Assembly: GCA_028720145.1 (NCBI GenBank)
Contig: JAQYLJ010000049.1
Coordinates: 1 to 47,570 of the forward strand
DNA: 47,570 bases
Origin: Clostridia bacterium
GTDB lineage: Bacteria; Bacillota; Clostridia; Oscillospirales; CAG-272
Direction: 5' to 3'
This document shows, one piece after another, positions 22,497-31,692 of the stretch (the first letter of the stretch is position 1; each line of letters starts with the position of its first letter). The notes under the pieces are model-generated. The model saw only the letters and a program-made list of their open reading frames with translations. It made no database searches and was not told where the DNA came from. Both the position numbers and the translations under genes were made by a program.

Positions 22497-23741
22497 ATGG
22501 ACGACGCAACCAAGCAAGAAGAAGTGACTGCTGTGCCTGCATCTACGGGGGAAAAAACGGGGAAGCCCGAGAGTAAGTTCGGGGCGTTTCTCAAACGGAA
22601 ACAGATCGAAATCTCGCCTAAGCGCTATTTCATCGACGCGATGGGCTCGATGGCGCTTGCGCTCTTTGCGACCCTGCTCATGAGTTCCATTCTCGGGACG
22701 CTCGGAGACCTCATCTTCGGTGATGTGAATGTTTCCACGATCAATTTCCAACAAGCAATTCATCTTGACTTTCTTCATGTCATTGAGGCGTTTGCATCAA
22801 AGGCGACCGGTATGGCAATCGGCGCGGCAATCGCTTATAGTCTGAAAGGGTCTCCGCTCGTCATCTTCGCATCGGCGGCGGTCGGCGCACTTGCAAATGA
22901 TGTGAAGTTCGGAGGGCTCGCCGCTAACTCCGCCGAATATATCGGGATTCCATTCGTGGGCGATATGCGGTTCGCCGCGGGTCCCGCGGGCGTGTTCTTC
23001 GTGGTCATTATCGCGGTGGAAATCGGGAAGATGGTGTCGAAAGAGACCAAGGTGGATATTTTGGTCACTCCCCTGACCGTCCTCGTCGTCGGCTATGTCG
23101 CGTCGTGGGTCATTTGCCCGATTATTTCGTTTGTCATGTATTGGATTGCCAAGTTCATCGCGGTCGCCACCGCGTTCGTTCCGCTCCTCATGGGTGCGGT
23201 GATTGCGGTTGTCGTCGGGATGATCCTGACTCTCCCTATCTCCTCCGCCGCCATCTGCGCGTCCATTTTCGCACAGGCCATGATTGACGGTTCCAGCCAT
23301 CCCGAGAGTCTCTATCTCGCGGCGGGTGCCGCCTGCGTGGGTTGCTGCTGTCAGATGGTCGGGTTCGCCGCCACCTCGTTCAGAGAGAATAAGTGGGGCG
23401 GTCTCGTCGCACAGGGCATCGGGACCTCGATGCTCCAAATGGGGAATATCTGTAAGAATCCGCGCATTTGGATTGCTCCCACCCTCGCGGGCGCTATCTG
23501 CGGGGCGCTCTCCACCACGGTCTTCCGCCTGAAATGCGTCGGGCTTTTCGCCGGTATGGGCACCTGCGGACTGGTCGGACCTATCGGTCTCTTCGCCGCC
23601 GCGGACACCCACGATGTGCGTTTTTGGCTCGGGCTCGTGCTCCTCTGCTTCGTCCTGCCCGCCGCCCTCTCGTTCGGCTTCGACTATCTCTTCCGCCGCA
23701 TCGGATGGGTCAAAGACGGAGATCAGAAACTCGCGCTGTAA
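22497..23741 (+). CDS. Orphan PTS sugar transporter subunit IIC-like membrane protein (PTS_EIIC_2 family)
   Basis: 414 residues. A hydrophilic N-tail (1-45) is followed by about nine hydrophobic segments rich in Gly/Ala. Recognisable stretches include P-K-R-Y-F-I-D-A-M-G-S-M-A-L-A-L-F, G-A-L-A-N-D-V-K-F, A-A-G-P-A-G-V-F and P-I-S-S-A-A-I-C. These fit the PTS_EIIC_2 membrane family. No IIA or IIB domain or gene is nearby, so phosphotransfer-coupled transport cannot be assumed; substrate unknown. AGGAGG lies six bases before ATG. Own promoter and terminator. Confidence 0.8.
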   Translation: MDDATKQEEVTAVPASTGEKTGKPESKFGAFLKRKQIEISPKRYFIDAMGSMALALFATLLMSSILGTLGDLIFGDVNVSTINFQQAIHLDFLHVIEAFASKATGMAIGAAIAYSLKGSPLVIFASAAVGALANDVKFGGLAANSAEYIGIPFVGDMRFAAGPAGVFFVVIIAVEIGKMVSKETKVDILVTPLTVLVVGYVASWVICPIISFVMYWIAKFIAVATAFVPLLMGAVIAVVVGMILTLPISSAAICASIFAQAMIDGSSHPESLYLAAGAACVGCCCQMVGFAATSFRENKWGGLVAQGIGTSMLQMGNICKNPRIWIAPTLAGAICGALSTTVFRLKCVGLFAGMGTCGLVGPIGLFAAADTHDVRFWLGLVLLCFVLPAALSFGFDYLFRRIGWVKDGDQKLAL

Positions 23742-23806
23742 CCAAAGAACATAAGCGCGAAAAAACAAAACATATAATGCATTAAGCACAACCGCACAAT
23801 AGAAAA

Positions 23807-23848
23807 GTGACCTCGTCCCGATGGGCGAGGTCACCGTTTTTGTTTTTT
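23807..23848. terminator. Bidirectional terminator between convergent genes
   Basis: GTGACCTCG (23807-23815) pairs with CGAGGTCAC (23826-23834). The plus strand continues CGTTTTTGTTTTTT; the minus strand continues into TTTTC. It serves the IIC gene and the ABC exporter operon. Confidence 0.85.
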
Positions 23849-23853
23849 GGGGC

Positions 23854-25473
23854 TTAACCGAGTTTCTCGAACGCGGCGTCTCCCTTTTTATTAAGATACA
23901 GCCAAAAGCCGAGCGAGACCCCGAGGGGCGGGATCGCCGCGACCGTCATCCCGAGCGCGGGGGAGAAAATCATCGAGAGGACAATCCCGAGCACCATCAC
24001 GGTGATGCTCCCGACCATACAGATGAGCATGGTGAAGCCGACGGCACCGCTCTGCTTGACGACCGTGGACTCATCGGTCCAGTCGAAGCGGGGGAGCGCG
24101 AGATTGAGGATCAGTCCGGTCAGTGCCACGAAGAGGTTATACGCCTGCGGCACGAGAATCAGCCCGACAGCCGCCCCGACGGTGACATGACAGGCGGGGG
24201 ACAGAATCAGCGCAATAAGAGAGGCGACCGACGCGAGCAGGGTGAGGGGAGCGGTTAGTATGAGGTGCGCATAGAGCTTGACGCGGAGCACCGTCCGTCC
24301 CGCAATCGGCAGGGATTGGAGCACATAGATATTCTGCCCCTCGAGGGAGATCGACGAGGCGGAGAAGAGGGTCATACCCGTCATGAACGAGATCGCCATA
24401 GTCACGAACATGGGGACGAGCTCCCCGGGGAGTCCCATTTCGGCAAACATCTCGATGGGGAGGAAGAACACGCCGATCGCAATGACGACGAGGAAAAGAA
24501 GTCCCATGCCCGCATTCAGCATATAAGCGGCGCTGGACCCGATGCGGCGAAATTCGTTGTTGAGGAGGGCTTTCGTCTGCGAGGAAGCTTTGACGACCGT
24601 GGCGCGGTAGACGGTCTTGGTGCCGCCCGCTTTCTTGGTGGCGAGCGAGAGGAAGGTCTTCGAGAGAATCCAGACCAACAGCGCAAACGGCACGCCCATG
24701 AAGAGCAGGTAGTAGAAGAGGTGGAGCAGACTGCCGTCTGCCGCCGCCCGTCCGAAGCAGTAGAAGGGATAGAAGAGGACACCCTCCAAGGAATCGGCGA
24801 TTTTCAGCGCCATCTCGGGGGTCATCTCCATGCCGTTCATGAGTTTCGAGTACCCGTAGAAATACAGAAGGAACAGACCCACGCCGAGCAGGGTCGTAAA
24901 GACGGCGGGATTCTTCATGCGCGCGGTGAGGAGCGAGAGCAGCCACCCGACAAAGCACGAGAAAGTGAGCGCGAGGAGGGGCATCACCACCACCCCGACA
25001 AGGAAGCAGATCACCCCGAGCGGTGTCGCGTACCCGAGCAGGCACCATACGACGATGGCAGGCAGGGCGATGATGGCTTCAAAGAGATAATCGGTGATGA
25101 GGAGCATCAGCATCCGAGAGAGCAGAATGTCTCGCGGACGGATGGGGAGCGAGAGGAGCGTCTCATTGTCTTTCGCCTCGAACAGCTGGCTCTTCGCCGT
25201 GAAAATGGTGGAGACGAAGTCGATGAGGAAGGTGAGAAACGCGAGGGACGCAAAATACGCCCAGCCGCTCTCGCCGCCGCCGAGGAAGGTCCCGAGCATC
25301 CAAAACATACCCGCGAACAGACCGATGAACACGACGGCACAGTAGCCGAACAGGAGCGCCAGCAGGACGATCATGCCGGTACTGCGCTTCTCCGTGCCGC
25401 GTTTCTTCGAGGATTTCCGCGTGAAGGAGGCGAGCAACTGCCGAAATTGCAGTTTTAACAGTGTTTTCAGCAT
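23854..25473 (-). CDS. ABC exporter permease (ABC-2 like)
   Basis: 539 residues with about twelve hydrophobic segments in two halves. N-terminal LKTLLKLQFRQLLASF amphipathic stretch; motif F-E-A-K-D-N-E-T-L-L-S-L-P-I-R-P after the second segment, and later L-E-G-Q-N-I-Y-V-L-Q-S-L-P-I in the second half, which look like duplicated cytoplasmic coupling loops. This arrangement is typical of large ABC-2 type exporters of Bacillota. It lies two bases after its ATPase gene. Substrate unknown. Confidence 0.85.
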   Translation of the reverse strand: MLKTLLKLQFRQLLASFTRKSSKKRGTEKRSTGMIVLLALLFGYCAVVFIGLFAGMFWMLGTFLGGGESGWAYFASLAFLTFLIDFVSTIFTAKSQLFEAKDNETLLSLPIRPRDILLSRMLMLLITDYLFEAIIALPAIVVWCLLGYATPLGVICFLVGVVVMPLLALTFSCFVGWLLSLLTARMKNPAVFTTLLGVGLFLLYFYGYSKLMNGMEMTPEMALKIADSLEGVLFYPFYCFGRAAADGSLLHLFYYLLFMGVPFALLVWILSKTFLSLATKKAGGTKTVYRATVVKASSQTKALLNNEFRRIGSSAAYMLNAGMGLLFLVVIAIGVFFLPIEMFAEMGLPGELVPMFVTMAISFMTGMTLFSASSISLEGQNIYVLQSLPIAGRTVLRVKLYAHLILTAPLTLLASVASLIALILSPACHVTVGAAVGLILVPQAYNLFVALTGLILNLALPRFDWTDESTVVKQSGAVGFTMLICMVGSITVMVLGIVLSMIFSPALGMTVAAIPPLGVSLGFWLYLNKKGDAAFEKLG

Positions 25474-25475
25474 AG

Positions 25476-26201
25476 TCAGATCCCTTCCGCTTCGTTGGGA
25501 TCCACGAGTTCGAGGAAGGCTTCTTCCAGACTGTCGTCCCCCTTGACTTCTTCTGTCGTACCCGCGCGGAGCAGCTCTCCCTTCTTAATGATGGCGATTT
25601 TATCGCAGAGTTTTTCCGCGACATCGAGGACATGGGTGGAGAAGAAGATGGCGCCGCCCGCGTCGCAGTGCTTCCGCATCATGGTTTTGAGCAGGTGAGA
25701 CGCCTGCGGGTCGAGACCCACAAAGGGTTCATCCATGAGAATCAGGCGGGGTTCATGTAAGAATGCCGCAATCAGGGCGAGCCGCTGTTTCATGCCGTGC
25801 GAGTAGGTGGAGACGGGCTGTGCGAGCGCGTCGGTCAGTTGGAACTCGTTCGCGAGAGACGCGATGCGGTCGTTCCGCACCTCGGTGGGAATGCCGAAGA
25901 CATCGGCGATGAAGTGCAGATACTTGATTCCCGAGAGAAAGGGGTAGAGTTCGGGGTTATCGGGCAGGTAGGCGATGATCTTTTTGACCGAGAGCGGGTT
26001 CTCGCGTACCGAGATGCCGTTCACATAGATATCCCCTTCGTCGGGGGCGAGGATGCCCGCGCACGCTTTGAGCGTGGTGGTCTTTCCGGCGCCGTTGTGC
26101 CCGATGAAGCCGTAGATTTCGCCCGCTTCGATATGCAGGTTGAGGTCGTTCACGGCGACCTTGTCGCCGAAGCGCTTGGTGTAATGCTCAATTCTTAACA
26201 T
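25476..26201 (-). CDS. ABC exporter ATP-binding protein
   Basis: 241 residues. Walker A GHNGAGKTT, Q-loop-region YLPDNPELYPFLSG, signature YSHGMKQRLAL (the SHG variant usual in ABC-2 exporters of this class), Walker B LILMDEPFVGLDP and H-loop STH. Together with the permease gene two bases downstream it should form a dimeric exporter. It follows the anchored surface-protein gene by 17 bases, so all three are probably co-transcribed. Confidence 0.92.
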   Translation of the reverse strand: MLRIEHYTKRFGDKVAVNDLNLHIEAGEIYGFIGHNGAGKTTTLKACAGILAPDEGDIYVNGISVRENPLSVKKIIAYLPDNPELYPFLSGIKYLHFIADVFGIPTEVRNDRIASLANEFQLTDALAQPVSTYSHGMKQRLALIAAFLHEPRLILMDEPFVGLDPQASHLLKTMMRKHCDAGGAIFFSTHVLDVAEKLCDKIAIIKKGELLRAGTTEEVKGDDSLEEAFLELVDPNEAEGI

Positions 26202-26218
26202 GGTGTCTCCTGATACAG

Positions 26219-27262
26219 TTATTTTTGTTCGTCAAAATACGAGAGGTCGGTGGCGTAGCACCACTTGCCCCCTGTGAACTTCCCGAAAATGTATTTGGAC
26301 GAGGCGGACTCGGTCATGGTATAGAGTTTCCCGTTCAGAACGAGGATTTCCTCCGCCATCGGCGGGAAGTATACCTCGGACACAAGCGAGGTCGCGTCGA
26401 GTGCGTAGCAGGGCAGGGTCACGCCGAGTACCGTGAGATCCGGCTCGCGCACCGCGCGCCCGAGGTCATAGCAGTACATGAGCGACTTGGAAAGTCCCCA
26501 TGAGGTGGAAAGATACATCTTTCCGTCCGAGACATACATACCCTGTACCTGATCGGGGAGGGAGTATGCCTTGTCGGGGGTCTCCGAGACGCCGATGGGC
26601 GAGGTGCTGTCGAGGGGATAGGTGAGGGCGAGCGCCTTATGCGTCTCCCCCGCCGTGGTCGTCAGATGGTGATTCTCGGGCGTCGGGTATACGGTCTCAC
26701 GGTAGAACTCGCCCACGAGCAGATGCCCGTCAAAGGCGTGTACACAGGCGGGACCGAGACAGTCCTCTTCCGAGACCGCAGTCGAGAGGGTGCCGACCGC
26801 CGAGATACTCGCGCCGTCGCTCGCATTCATGAGGTCGACATAGCGGTAGACATAGAGACAGCCGTCCGCTCCGCCCGCGAGATAGAGGAAGTCCCCTGCG
26901 AGGGCGAGACCGCCCGCGTGACAGTCACAGGGGGTGCCGTCGGTCTTCGAGAGTTGGACGGATTTTTTGAGTTTCCCATCCGCACCGACACAGTAGACGG
27001 GAGACGCGCCGCCGCCCTTCTTGTAGCCGGTGACGAGATAGAGGCTGTTCGCCGCGTCATATTCCAGTCCTTGGGCGACGAAGTCGCCGTCGGGGTCGGG
27101 AATCACAAACGCTTTCTCGGATGCTTTGTAGTAGCTCGACAGGGGGAGCCGGAAATACATCCGCACTCCGAGTAGCAGAAGTCCGACGAGCGCGAGGAGA
27201 GAGACCGCTACGATGATAAGTACTTTCCATACGCGGGGGATCCGCTTTTTTGTCTGTTCCAT
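26219..27262 (-). CDS. Membrane-anchored extracellular protein, beta-propeller-like
   Basis: 347 residues. A basic N-terminus (MEQTKKRIPRVWK) leads into a single membrane segment (about 11-33) without a lipobox, so the rest should lie outside. The body has repeated strand patterns such as A-Q-G-L-E-Y-D-A-A-N-S-L-Y-L-V-T-G-Y, A-L-A-G-D-F-L-Y-L-A-G-G, V-Q-G-M-Y-V-S-D-G-K-M-Y-L-S-T-S-W-G, suggesting a beta-propeller. A conserved-looking C-D-C-H-A-G-G is near residue 134. ATG at 27262 has AAGGA upstream. First gene of the exporter operon; an accessory role in export or sensing is only a guess. Confidence 0.75.
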   Translation of the reverse strand: MEQTKKRIPRVWKVLIIVAVSLLALVGLLLLGVRMYFRLPLSSYYKASEKAFVIPDPDGDFVAQGLEYDAANSLYLVTGYKKGGGASPVYCVGADGKLKKSVQLSKTDGTPCDCHAGGLALAGDFLYLAGGADGCLYVYRYVDLMNASDGASISAVGTLSTAVSEEDCLGPACVHAFDGHLLVGEFYRETVYPTPENHHLTTTAGETHKALALTYPLDSTSPIGVSETPDKAYSLPDQVQGMYVSDGKMYLSTSWGLSKSLMYCYDLGRAVREPDLTVLGVTLPCYALDATSLVSEVYFPPMAEEILVLNGKLYTMTESASSKYIFGKFTGGKWCYATDLSYFDEQK

Positions 27263-27309
27263 GGGTTGATTTCCTTTCCGAAATGCTTGATAAATGCTTG
27301 CTTTTCGCA

Positions 27310-27338
27310 ACAAAAACCGTGCACTCTCGGCGCACGGT
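27310..27338 (-). terminator. Terminator of the unknown membrane-protein gene
   Basis: Minus strand: ACCGTGC, 9-base loop, GCACGGT, then TTTTTG. It separates the gene at 27407-28372 from the exporter operon. Confidence 0.8.
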
Positions 27339-27406
27339 CTTTGTCAATGGAATTTCATTCGACCCGACGCGCTAACGCCGAGGAGAGATTCGGGAAAAAG
27401 CGAAAT

Positions 27407-28372
27407 TTACGCTGCCTGTGCCGCCGCCTGCGCGTGCTTGATCTCGGTGTCCTCCGAGAAGAACTCGGTGAGGATAGAGACGACCAAAATGAGTCCGATG
27501 GGCGCGAGGAGGACGGCTGCCGCACCAATACCGGTCGAGCCGACCAGCATCCCGGGCAGGAATGCGAGCAGGGCGAGGGAGCCGACACCGGCGATGAAGC
27601 GACCGATGAGACGGATGACGAGGGCACCCTTGGTCTCGGACGCAATCATCTTCCCACCCTTTTTGAGAATCTTGCTCTGAATGAGCGAGACAAGCGCGCA
27701 AAGGACGAGAGTCGCAGCCAAGAGGATCCCGGCGAAAATCCCAAAGTATTTGATATCATCAACGGACATCGCTTTGAGGTCTTCGAGCACCGCCATCAGT
27801 TTGTTACCGATGCGGGAGTGAATCAGTTCCGCCTTCGTGAGGAAGAGCAGAATGGAGCCAAAGAAAGAAACACCCATGAGGGCGCTCCACGCAGATCCGA
27901 TTTTCACACGGAACGAACCGGAGCAAATCAGCCATGCGGGAACCAGTACCAGAACGCCATAGCCTGCCACTTTCAGAATCATGTCGGTGGTGGCGAAGGC
28001 TTCCGCGAGCGAAGCGGCTTTCGTCCAAGCGGGGACGAAGAAGCGGTAGCAACCCATGACGAGGGAGATAAAGGATACCATACCGTAGAGCCCCTGCGTC
28101 AGATAGGCGTCACCGAAGAACAGACCCCAGAGCAGGATCGCCACATCGGCGAACAGAATGATCTGGTCAAAACCGGTCAGATACGAGACGCCGGAGACAC
28201 CGACGAGTTCGGCGAGCGGCTTCACCAGCGGAATGACCGCAATCCCGGCGGATACCAGAACCAGAATGACCTGCATCACCTTTTTGAACACCTTGTTTCT
28301 CGGAAGAATCAAAGAGAGCAGAACGAGAGCAACCGGTACACCAATCAAAATCAAACGATCAACGATACCCAT
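27407..28372 (-). CDS. Polytopic membrane protein of unknown function
   Basis: 321 residues with about eight hydrophobic segments and short loops. The N-terminus VDRLILIGVPVALVLLSLIL is membrane-embedded at once. Charged stretches L-E-D-L-K-A-M-S-V-D-D-I-K and Q-S-K-I-L-K-K-G-G-K face the cytoplasm if positive-inside rules hold. C-terminus is Ala/Gln-rich (HAQAAAQAA). I do not recognise a family. AAGGAG lies seven bases before ATG; single-gene unit with its own promoter and terminator. Confidence 0.8.
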   Translation of the reverse strand: MGIVDRLILIGVPVALVLLSLILPRNKVFKKVMQVILVLVSAGIAVIPLVKPLAELVGVSGVSYLTGFDQIILFADVAILLWGLFFGDAYLTQGLYGMVSFISLVMGCYRFFVPAWTKAASLAEAFATTDMILKVAGYGVLVLVPAWLICSGSFRVKIGSAWSALMGVSFFGSILLFLTKAELIHSRIGNKLMAVLEDLKAMSVDDIKYFGIFAGILLAATLVLCALVSLIQSKILKKGGKMIASETKGALVIRLIGRFIAGVGSLALLAFLPGMLVGSTGIGAAAVLLAPIGLILVVSILTEFFSEDTEIKHAQAAAQAA

Positions 28373-28422
28373 AGGAGTACTCCTTTCCCAATATACGAGG
28401 GCATACTATTATATGATAAAGA

Positions 28423-28451
28423 ATTTTAACATAGACCATGCTTTTTGTCAA
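28423..28451 (-). promoter_or_regulatory. Sigma-A promoter of the unknown membrane-protein gene
   Basis: Minus strand: TTGACA (28446-28451), 17-base spacer, TAAAAT (28423-28428). Confidence 0.85.
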
Positions 28452-28580
28452 TGCTTTTTCGTGTATTTTGCGGGAAAACCGTCCTTCCGGGGCGAATATC
28501 GCGGTCGGAGGGAGGGAAAATGCCTGCCCGTTCGCCGAGACGGTTTGCTGTTTTGCTTCGCAAGCAAGAGAAAAAACGCC

Positions 28581-29180
28581 TTAGAATCCTGCTCTCCAAA
28601 GTGCGCGGCGCACCTCGTCGGGCGAGAGCCCTCGCTCTTCCTGCCGACGGATGAACGCGACGCGATTTGCCTCAAAATCGGCTTCGCCCGCCTCGACCGC
28701 AGCGGAAATTGCCCGGGAAATAACCGCGCTGTCGTACCCGCGGCTGTGGAGATACGCGGTGACTTTTTTTCGGCTCCATCCCTTGGCTGCCGAGACTTCA
28801 CAGAGCCGTCTCGCCGCGTCCTCTTCGTGCAGATAGCCGAGGCGTTCCATCTCCGAAACGGCGCGTTTCGCTTCGCGCTCGGCGTGTCCCTTTTGCCGCA
28901 GTTTGAGATAGAGGTCACGCCGACTGAGGTCCCCCCGCGCGAGTTTCGCGAGCGCGTCGGAGACGGCACGCTGCTCTTTCACATGAAGGCGGAGCCGTTC
29001 GAGCGGCTCCTCTCCGAGCACTTCACCCGCTGCAGGGGAGCCGAGGGATTCGTAAAACTTTGCGGAGACCGTGTAGGTGTCCGACCGTTCCTCTCCCGCG
29101 ACGACCAGCGTTAAGACCCCCTCCCGCGCGCCTTGACGGATGGCGAGCAGGGTGCCGGGGAGCGCGTCTTTATTCCGCAT
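28581..29180 (-). CDS. recX: Regulatory protein RecX
   Basis: 199 residues. The second half carries the RecX three-helix repeats: [33 protein letters not shown], and [17 protein letters not shown]. RecX inhibits or modulates RecA filaments. It overlaps the recA 3' end by 11 bases, the usual coupled arrangement. No convincing terminator follows; a weak AAACCGTC/GACGGTTT pairing with a long loop lies near 28480-28550. Confidence 0.93.
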   Translation of the reverse strand: MRNKDALPGTLLAIRQGAREGVLTLVVAGEERSDTYTVSAKFYESLGSPAAGEVLGEEPLERLRLHVKEQRAVSDALAKLARGDLSRRDLYLKLRQKGHAEREAKRAVSEMERLGYLHEEDAARRLCEVSAAKGWSRKKVTAYLHSRGYDSAVISRAISAAVEAGEADFEANRVAFIRRQEERGLSPDEVRRALWRAGF

Positions 29181-30273
29181 CGTCTACCGAGAAGTCCCGA
29201 ATATCGAATGCGTCTTCGTCTTCGAGTGAGAAGTCCTCGGAGGTCTCTCCGCCGTTCGCCATCGCGGCGCGGACTTCGGCTTCCAGTTTGGAGAGGGTTG
29301 CGGCGTCGGACTCGATGGCGGCGCGGGCATTGTCTTTGCCCTGCCACCGCTGTCCGTCATAGGAGAAGAAGGAACCGCTCTTGGAGATAAGCCCGAAGGT
29401 CAGGGCGGCATCGAAAATCTCGTTGGCCTTGGAGATGCCCTTCCCGTAGAGGATGTCAAATTCCGCCGTGCGGAAAGGCGGAGCGACCTTGTTCTTCACC
29501 ACTTTCGCTTTGGTGCGGTTGCCGTAGACTTCGTTGCCGTTCTTGAGCGCTTCGCCCTTGCGGATTTCGATACGTACGGACGCGTAGAATTTGAGGGCTC
29601 TGCCGCCCGGGGTGACCTCGGGATTCCCGTACATCACGCCCACTTTCTCGCGCAACTGGTTGATGAAAATGAGGACGCAATTGGATTTCGAGACCGCGCC
29701 GCTGAGTTTGCGGAGCGCCTGACTCATCAGCCGCGCCTGCACGCCGACATGAGACTGCCCCATGTCGCCCTCAATCTCCTGTTGCGGGACGAGGGCCGCG
29801 ACCGAGTCGACGACGATGACATCGACCGCCTGCGAGTTCACGAGCCGCTCGGCAATTTCGAGTGCCTGCTCGCCGCTGTCGGGCTGAGAAATCAGCAGTT
29901 CGTTAATATCTACGCCGAGGTTTTTCGCATAGACGGGGTCGAGCGCGTGCTCGGCATCGATGAACGCCGCTTCGCCGCCGCTCTTCTGCACCTCCGCCAC
30001 GATATGAAGCGCGACGGTGGTTTTACCGGAGGATTCGGGCCCGTAGATTTCGACGATTCTCCCGCGCGGCACACCGCCGACGCCGAGGGCGATATCCAAA
30101 TTGAGTGACCCCGTCGAGACCGCGCTGACTTCCATGCGCGTGTTCTCGCCGAGCCGCATGATCGAGCCTTTTCCGCAGTCCCGCTCAATGCGCGTGATGA
30201 CGGCTTCCAGCGCGGCTTTCTTGTCGGTCGGTGCCGCGGTTTCCGCAGTTTTCGGTGTTTTCTTTGCAGCCAT
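29170..30273 (-). CDS. recA: Recombinase RecA
   Basis: 367 residues, full length. Walker [10 protein letters not shown], Walker [11 protein letters not shown], the L1/L2-region motifs [12 protein letters not shown] and [15 protein letters not shown], and an acidic C-terminal tail. It drives homologous recombination and SOS induction in the cytoplasm. CAGGAG lies seven bases before ATG. No LexA box of the usual Bacillota form (CGAAC-N4-GTTCG) is seen in the 106-base gap after galK, so SOS control is not evident. Confidence 0.98.
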   Translation of the reverse strand: MAAKKTPKTAETAAPTDKKAALEAVITRIERDCGKGSIMRLGENTRMEVSAVSTGSLNLDIALGVGGVPRGRIVEIYGPESSGKTTVALHIVAEVQKSGGEAAFIDAEHALDPVYAKNLGVDINELLISQPDSGEQALEIAERLVNSQAVDVIVVDSVAALVPQQEIEGDMGQSHVGVQARLMSQALRKLSGAVSKSNCVLIFINQLREKVGVMYGNPEVTPGGRALKFYASVRIEIRKGEALKNGNEVYGNRTKAKVVKNKVAPPFRTAEFDILYGKGISKANEIFDAALTFGLISKSGSFFSYDGQRWQGKDNARAAIESDAATLSKLEAEVRAAMANGGETSEDFSLEDEDAFDIRDFSVDDAE

Positions 30274-30379
30274 GAAAATTCTCCTGTTCTTTTTCTATCG
30301 TGTCAAATTTTGTTGTCTGTCGGATGCCCTGTTCGGGCGGTGGGGACGGAGAGGTCCCGTGTTTGAGGGGTTCTATTCG

Positions 30380-31657
30380 TCAAAGGACGATTTCGGTCGC
30401 CCCGACGGGACGCACCGAGAGGGTCATGACCGCGCCTTCGCCGAAGGTGTGATTCATGACGGCGCGGTAGTCCTCGGCGTATTCCCGCTTGACAAACGCC
30501 TGAATGGTTCCGGCGAATCCGCCGCCGTGTACCCGCCACGCGCAGCCTTTGCCCGCGAGCAGACCGTCGGTCAGGCACAGCGCGAGGGAGAGACCCTGCT
30601 CCGCCGTGTTCTTGACCGTGTAGACATTCTGTAAATATTCAAACGACGAGTTGCCCGACGCGAGCACCAGAGAGAGGAACGCGGGGAAATCGCCTTTTTG
30701 AAGCGCGGCGGTCTGTTTCTCCACCCGATCGTTCTCACGGAAGAAGTGGAGGGCGCGGAGGATGGCACGGTCTCCGACCGTCCCGCGCAGAATCGGCAGT
30801 GCCGAGAGAATTTCCTTTTCGGAGAGCGCGCGCAGAGTCTCTTTCCCGAATGCGGCGGCGACCGCTTTCATCTCGGCGGGCACCGAGGCATAGTCCTCGT
30901 TGAGGTCGGCGTGGTTGCCGCCCGTGTTGACGATGCACAGTTTATAGCCGGCATCCGAGAGGGAGAACCGAATGGGCTCGATGACGGGATTCTTGGGGTC
31001 CTCGAAGTCAATTGACAGAAAGCCGCCCACGGCACACGCCATCTGATCCATCAGTCCGCAGGGCTTGCCGAAATACGCATTCTCCGCATACTGGGCGATC
31101 TTGGCGAGGGTCTCATTCGTCACCGTCTCGTCGTTATAGAGGTAGCGCAGAATGTTCCCGCACTGCACCTCGAATGCGGCGGAGGAGGAAATCCCCGAAC
31201 CTTTCAGCACCTCGGTCGTGGTGTAGGCATCAAACCCGCCCACGCGGTATCCGCGGTTGATGAATCCCTGACAGGTCCCCGCGATGAGCGCGAGGGACGA
31301 GAAATGGGGGTACGCGTCGGGGTCTCCGACACGCGCGAGGTCGACATCGTCCTCGGGGTACCCCTCCGAGTGGATGCGAACATGACCGTCTTCGTTCTTT
31401 GCCGCGACCGCGATAATGTCTCGGTCGATGGCACCCGCGAGCACCCGCCCGTGGTTGTGGTCGGTGTGGTTCCCGCTGATTTCGCTTCTGCCGGGGACCG
31501 AGAACAGGCGAATGTCTCGGTCGGAGCCGTACAGGGAGCAGAACGCATCGATGGCGGCGAGATACCGCTCTTTCTGCGCTTCTGTGTCGGCATAGAGGTT
31601 GCCGTATGCATTTAGGGCACCTGCGGCGATTTTTGCTTTGAGTTCGGTGGCTCTCAT
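30380..31657 (-). CDS. galK: Galactokinase-like GHMP kinase
   Basis: 425 residues. GHMP-kinase motifs: G-R-S-E-I-S-G-N-H-T-D-H-N-H-G (galactokinase signature, slightly altered from the usual R-x-N-L-I-G-E-H), ATP-binding L-K-G-S-G-I-S-S-S-A-A-F-E, and the C-terminal W-R-V-H-G-G-G-F-A-G-T motif. It should phosphorylate galactose at C1, the entry of the Leloir pathway, though galE/galT are not in this window and the changed signature leaves room for another sugar. Start ATG at 31657 follows AAAGGAG; the frame opens 40 codons earlier inside miaA. 35 bases after miaA, probably the same transcript. Confidence 0.9.
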   Translation of the reverse strand: MRATELKAKIAAGALNAYGNLYADTEAQKERYLAAIDAFCSLYGSDRDIRLFSVPGRSEISGNHTDHNHGRVLAGAIDRDIIAVAAKNEDGHVRIHSEGYPEDDVDLARVGDPDAYPHFSSLALIAGTCQGFINRGYRVGGFDAYTTTEVLKGSGISSSAAFEVQCGNILRYLYNDETVTNETLAKIAQYAENAYFGKPCGLMDQMACAVGGFLSIDFEDPKNPVIEPIRFSLSDAGYKLCIVNTGGNHADLNEDYASVPAEMKAVAAAFGKETLRALSEKEILSALPILRGTVGDRAILRALHFFRENDRVEKQTAALQKGDFPAFLSLVLASGNSSFEYLQNVYTVKNTAEQGLSLALCLTDGLLAGKGCAWRVHGGGFAGTIQAFVKREYAEDYRAVMNHTFGEGAVMTLSVRPVGATEIVL

Positions 31658-31692
31658 AAATAACTCCTTTGGAGATGATTCTTGAATTTTGG

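Noticed and set aside
30274-30379. LexA box before recA
   Set aside because: A CGAAC is present near 30330 but its partner half-site is not.
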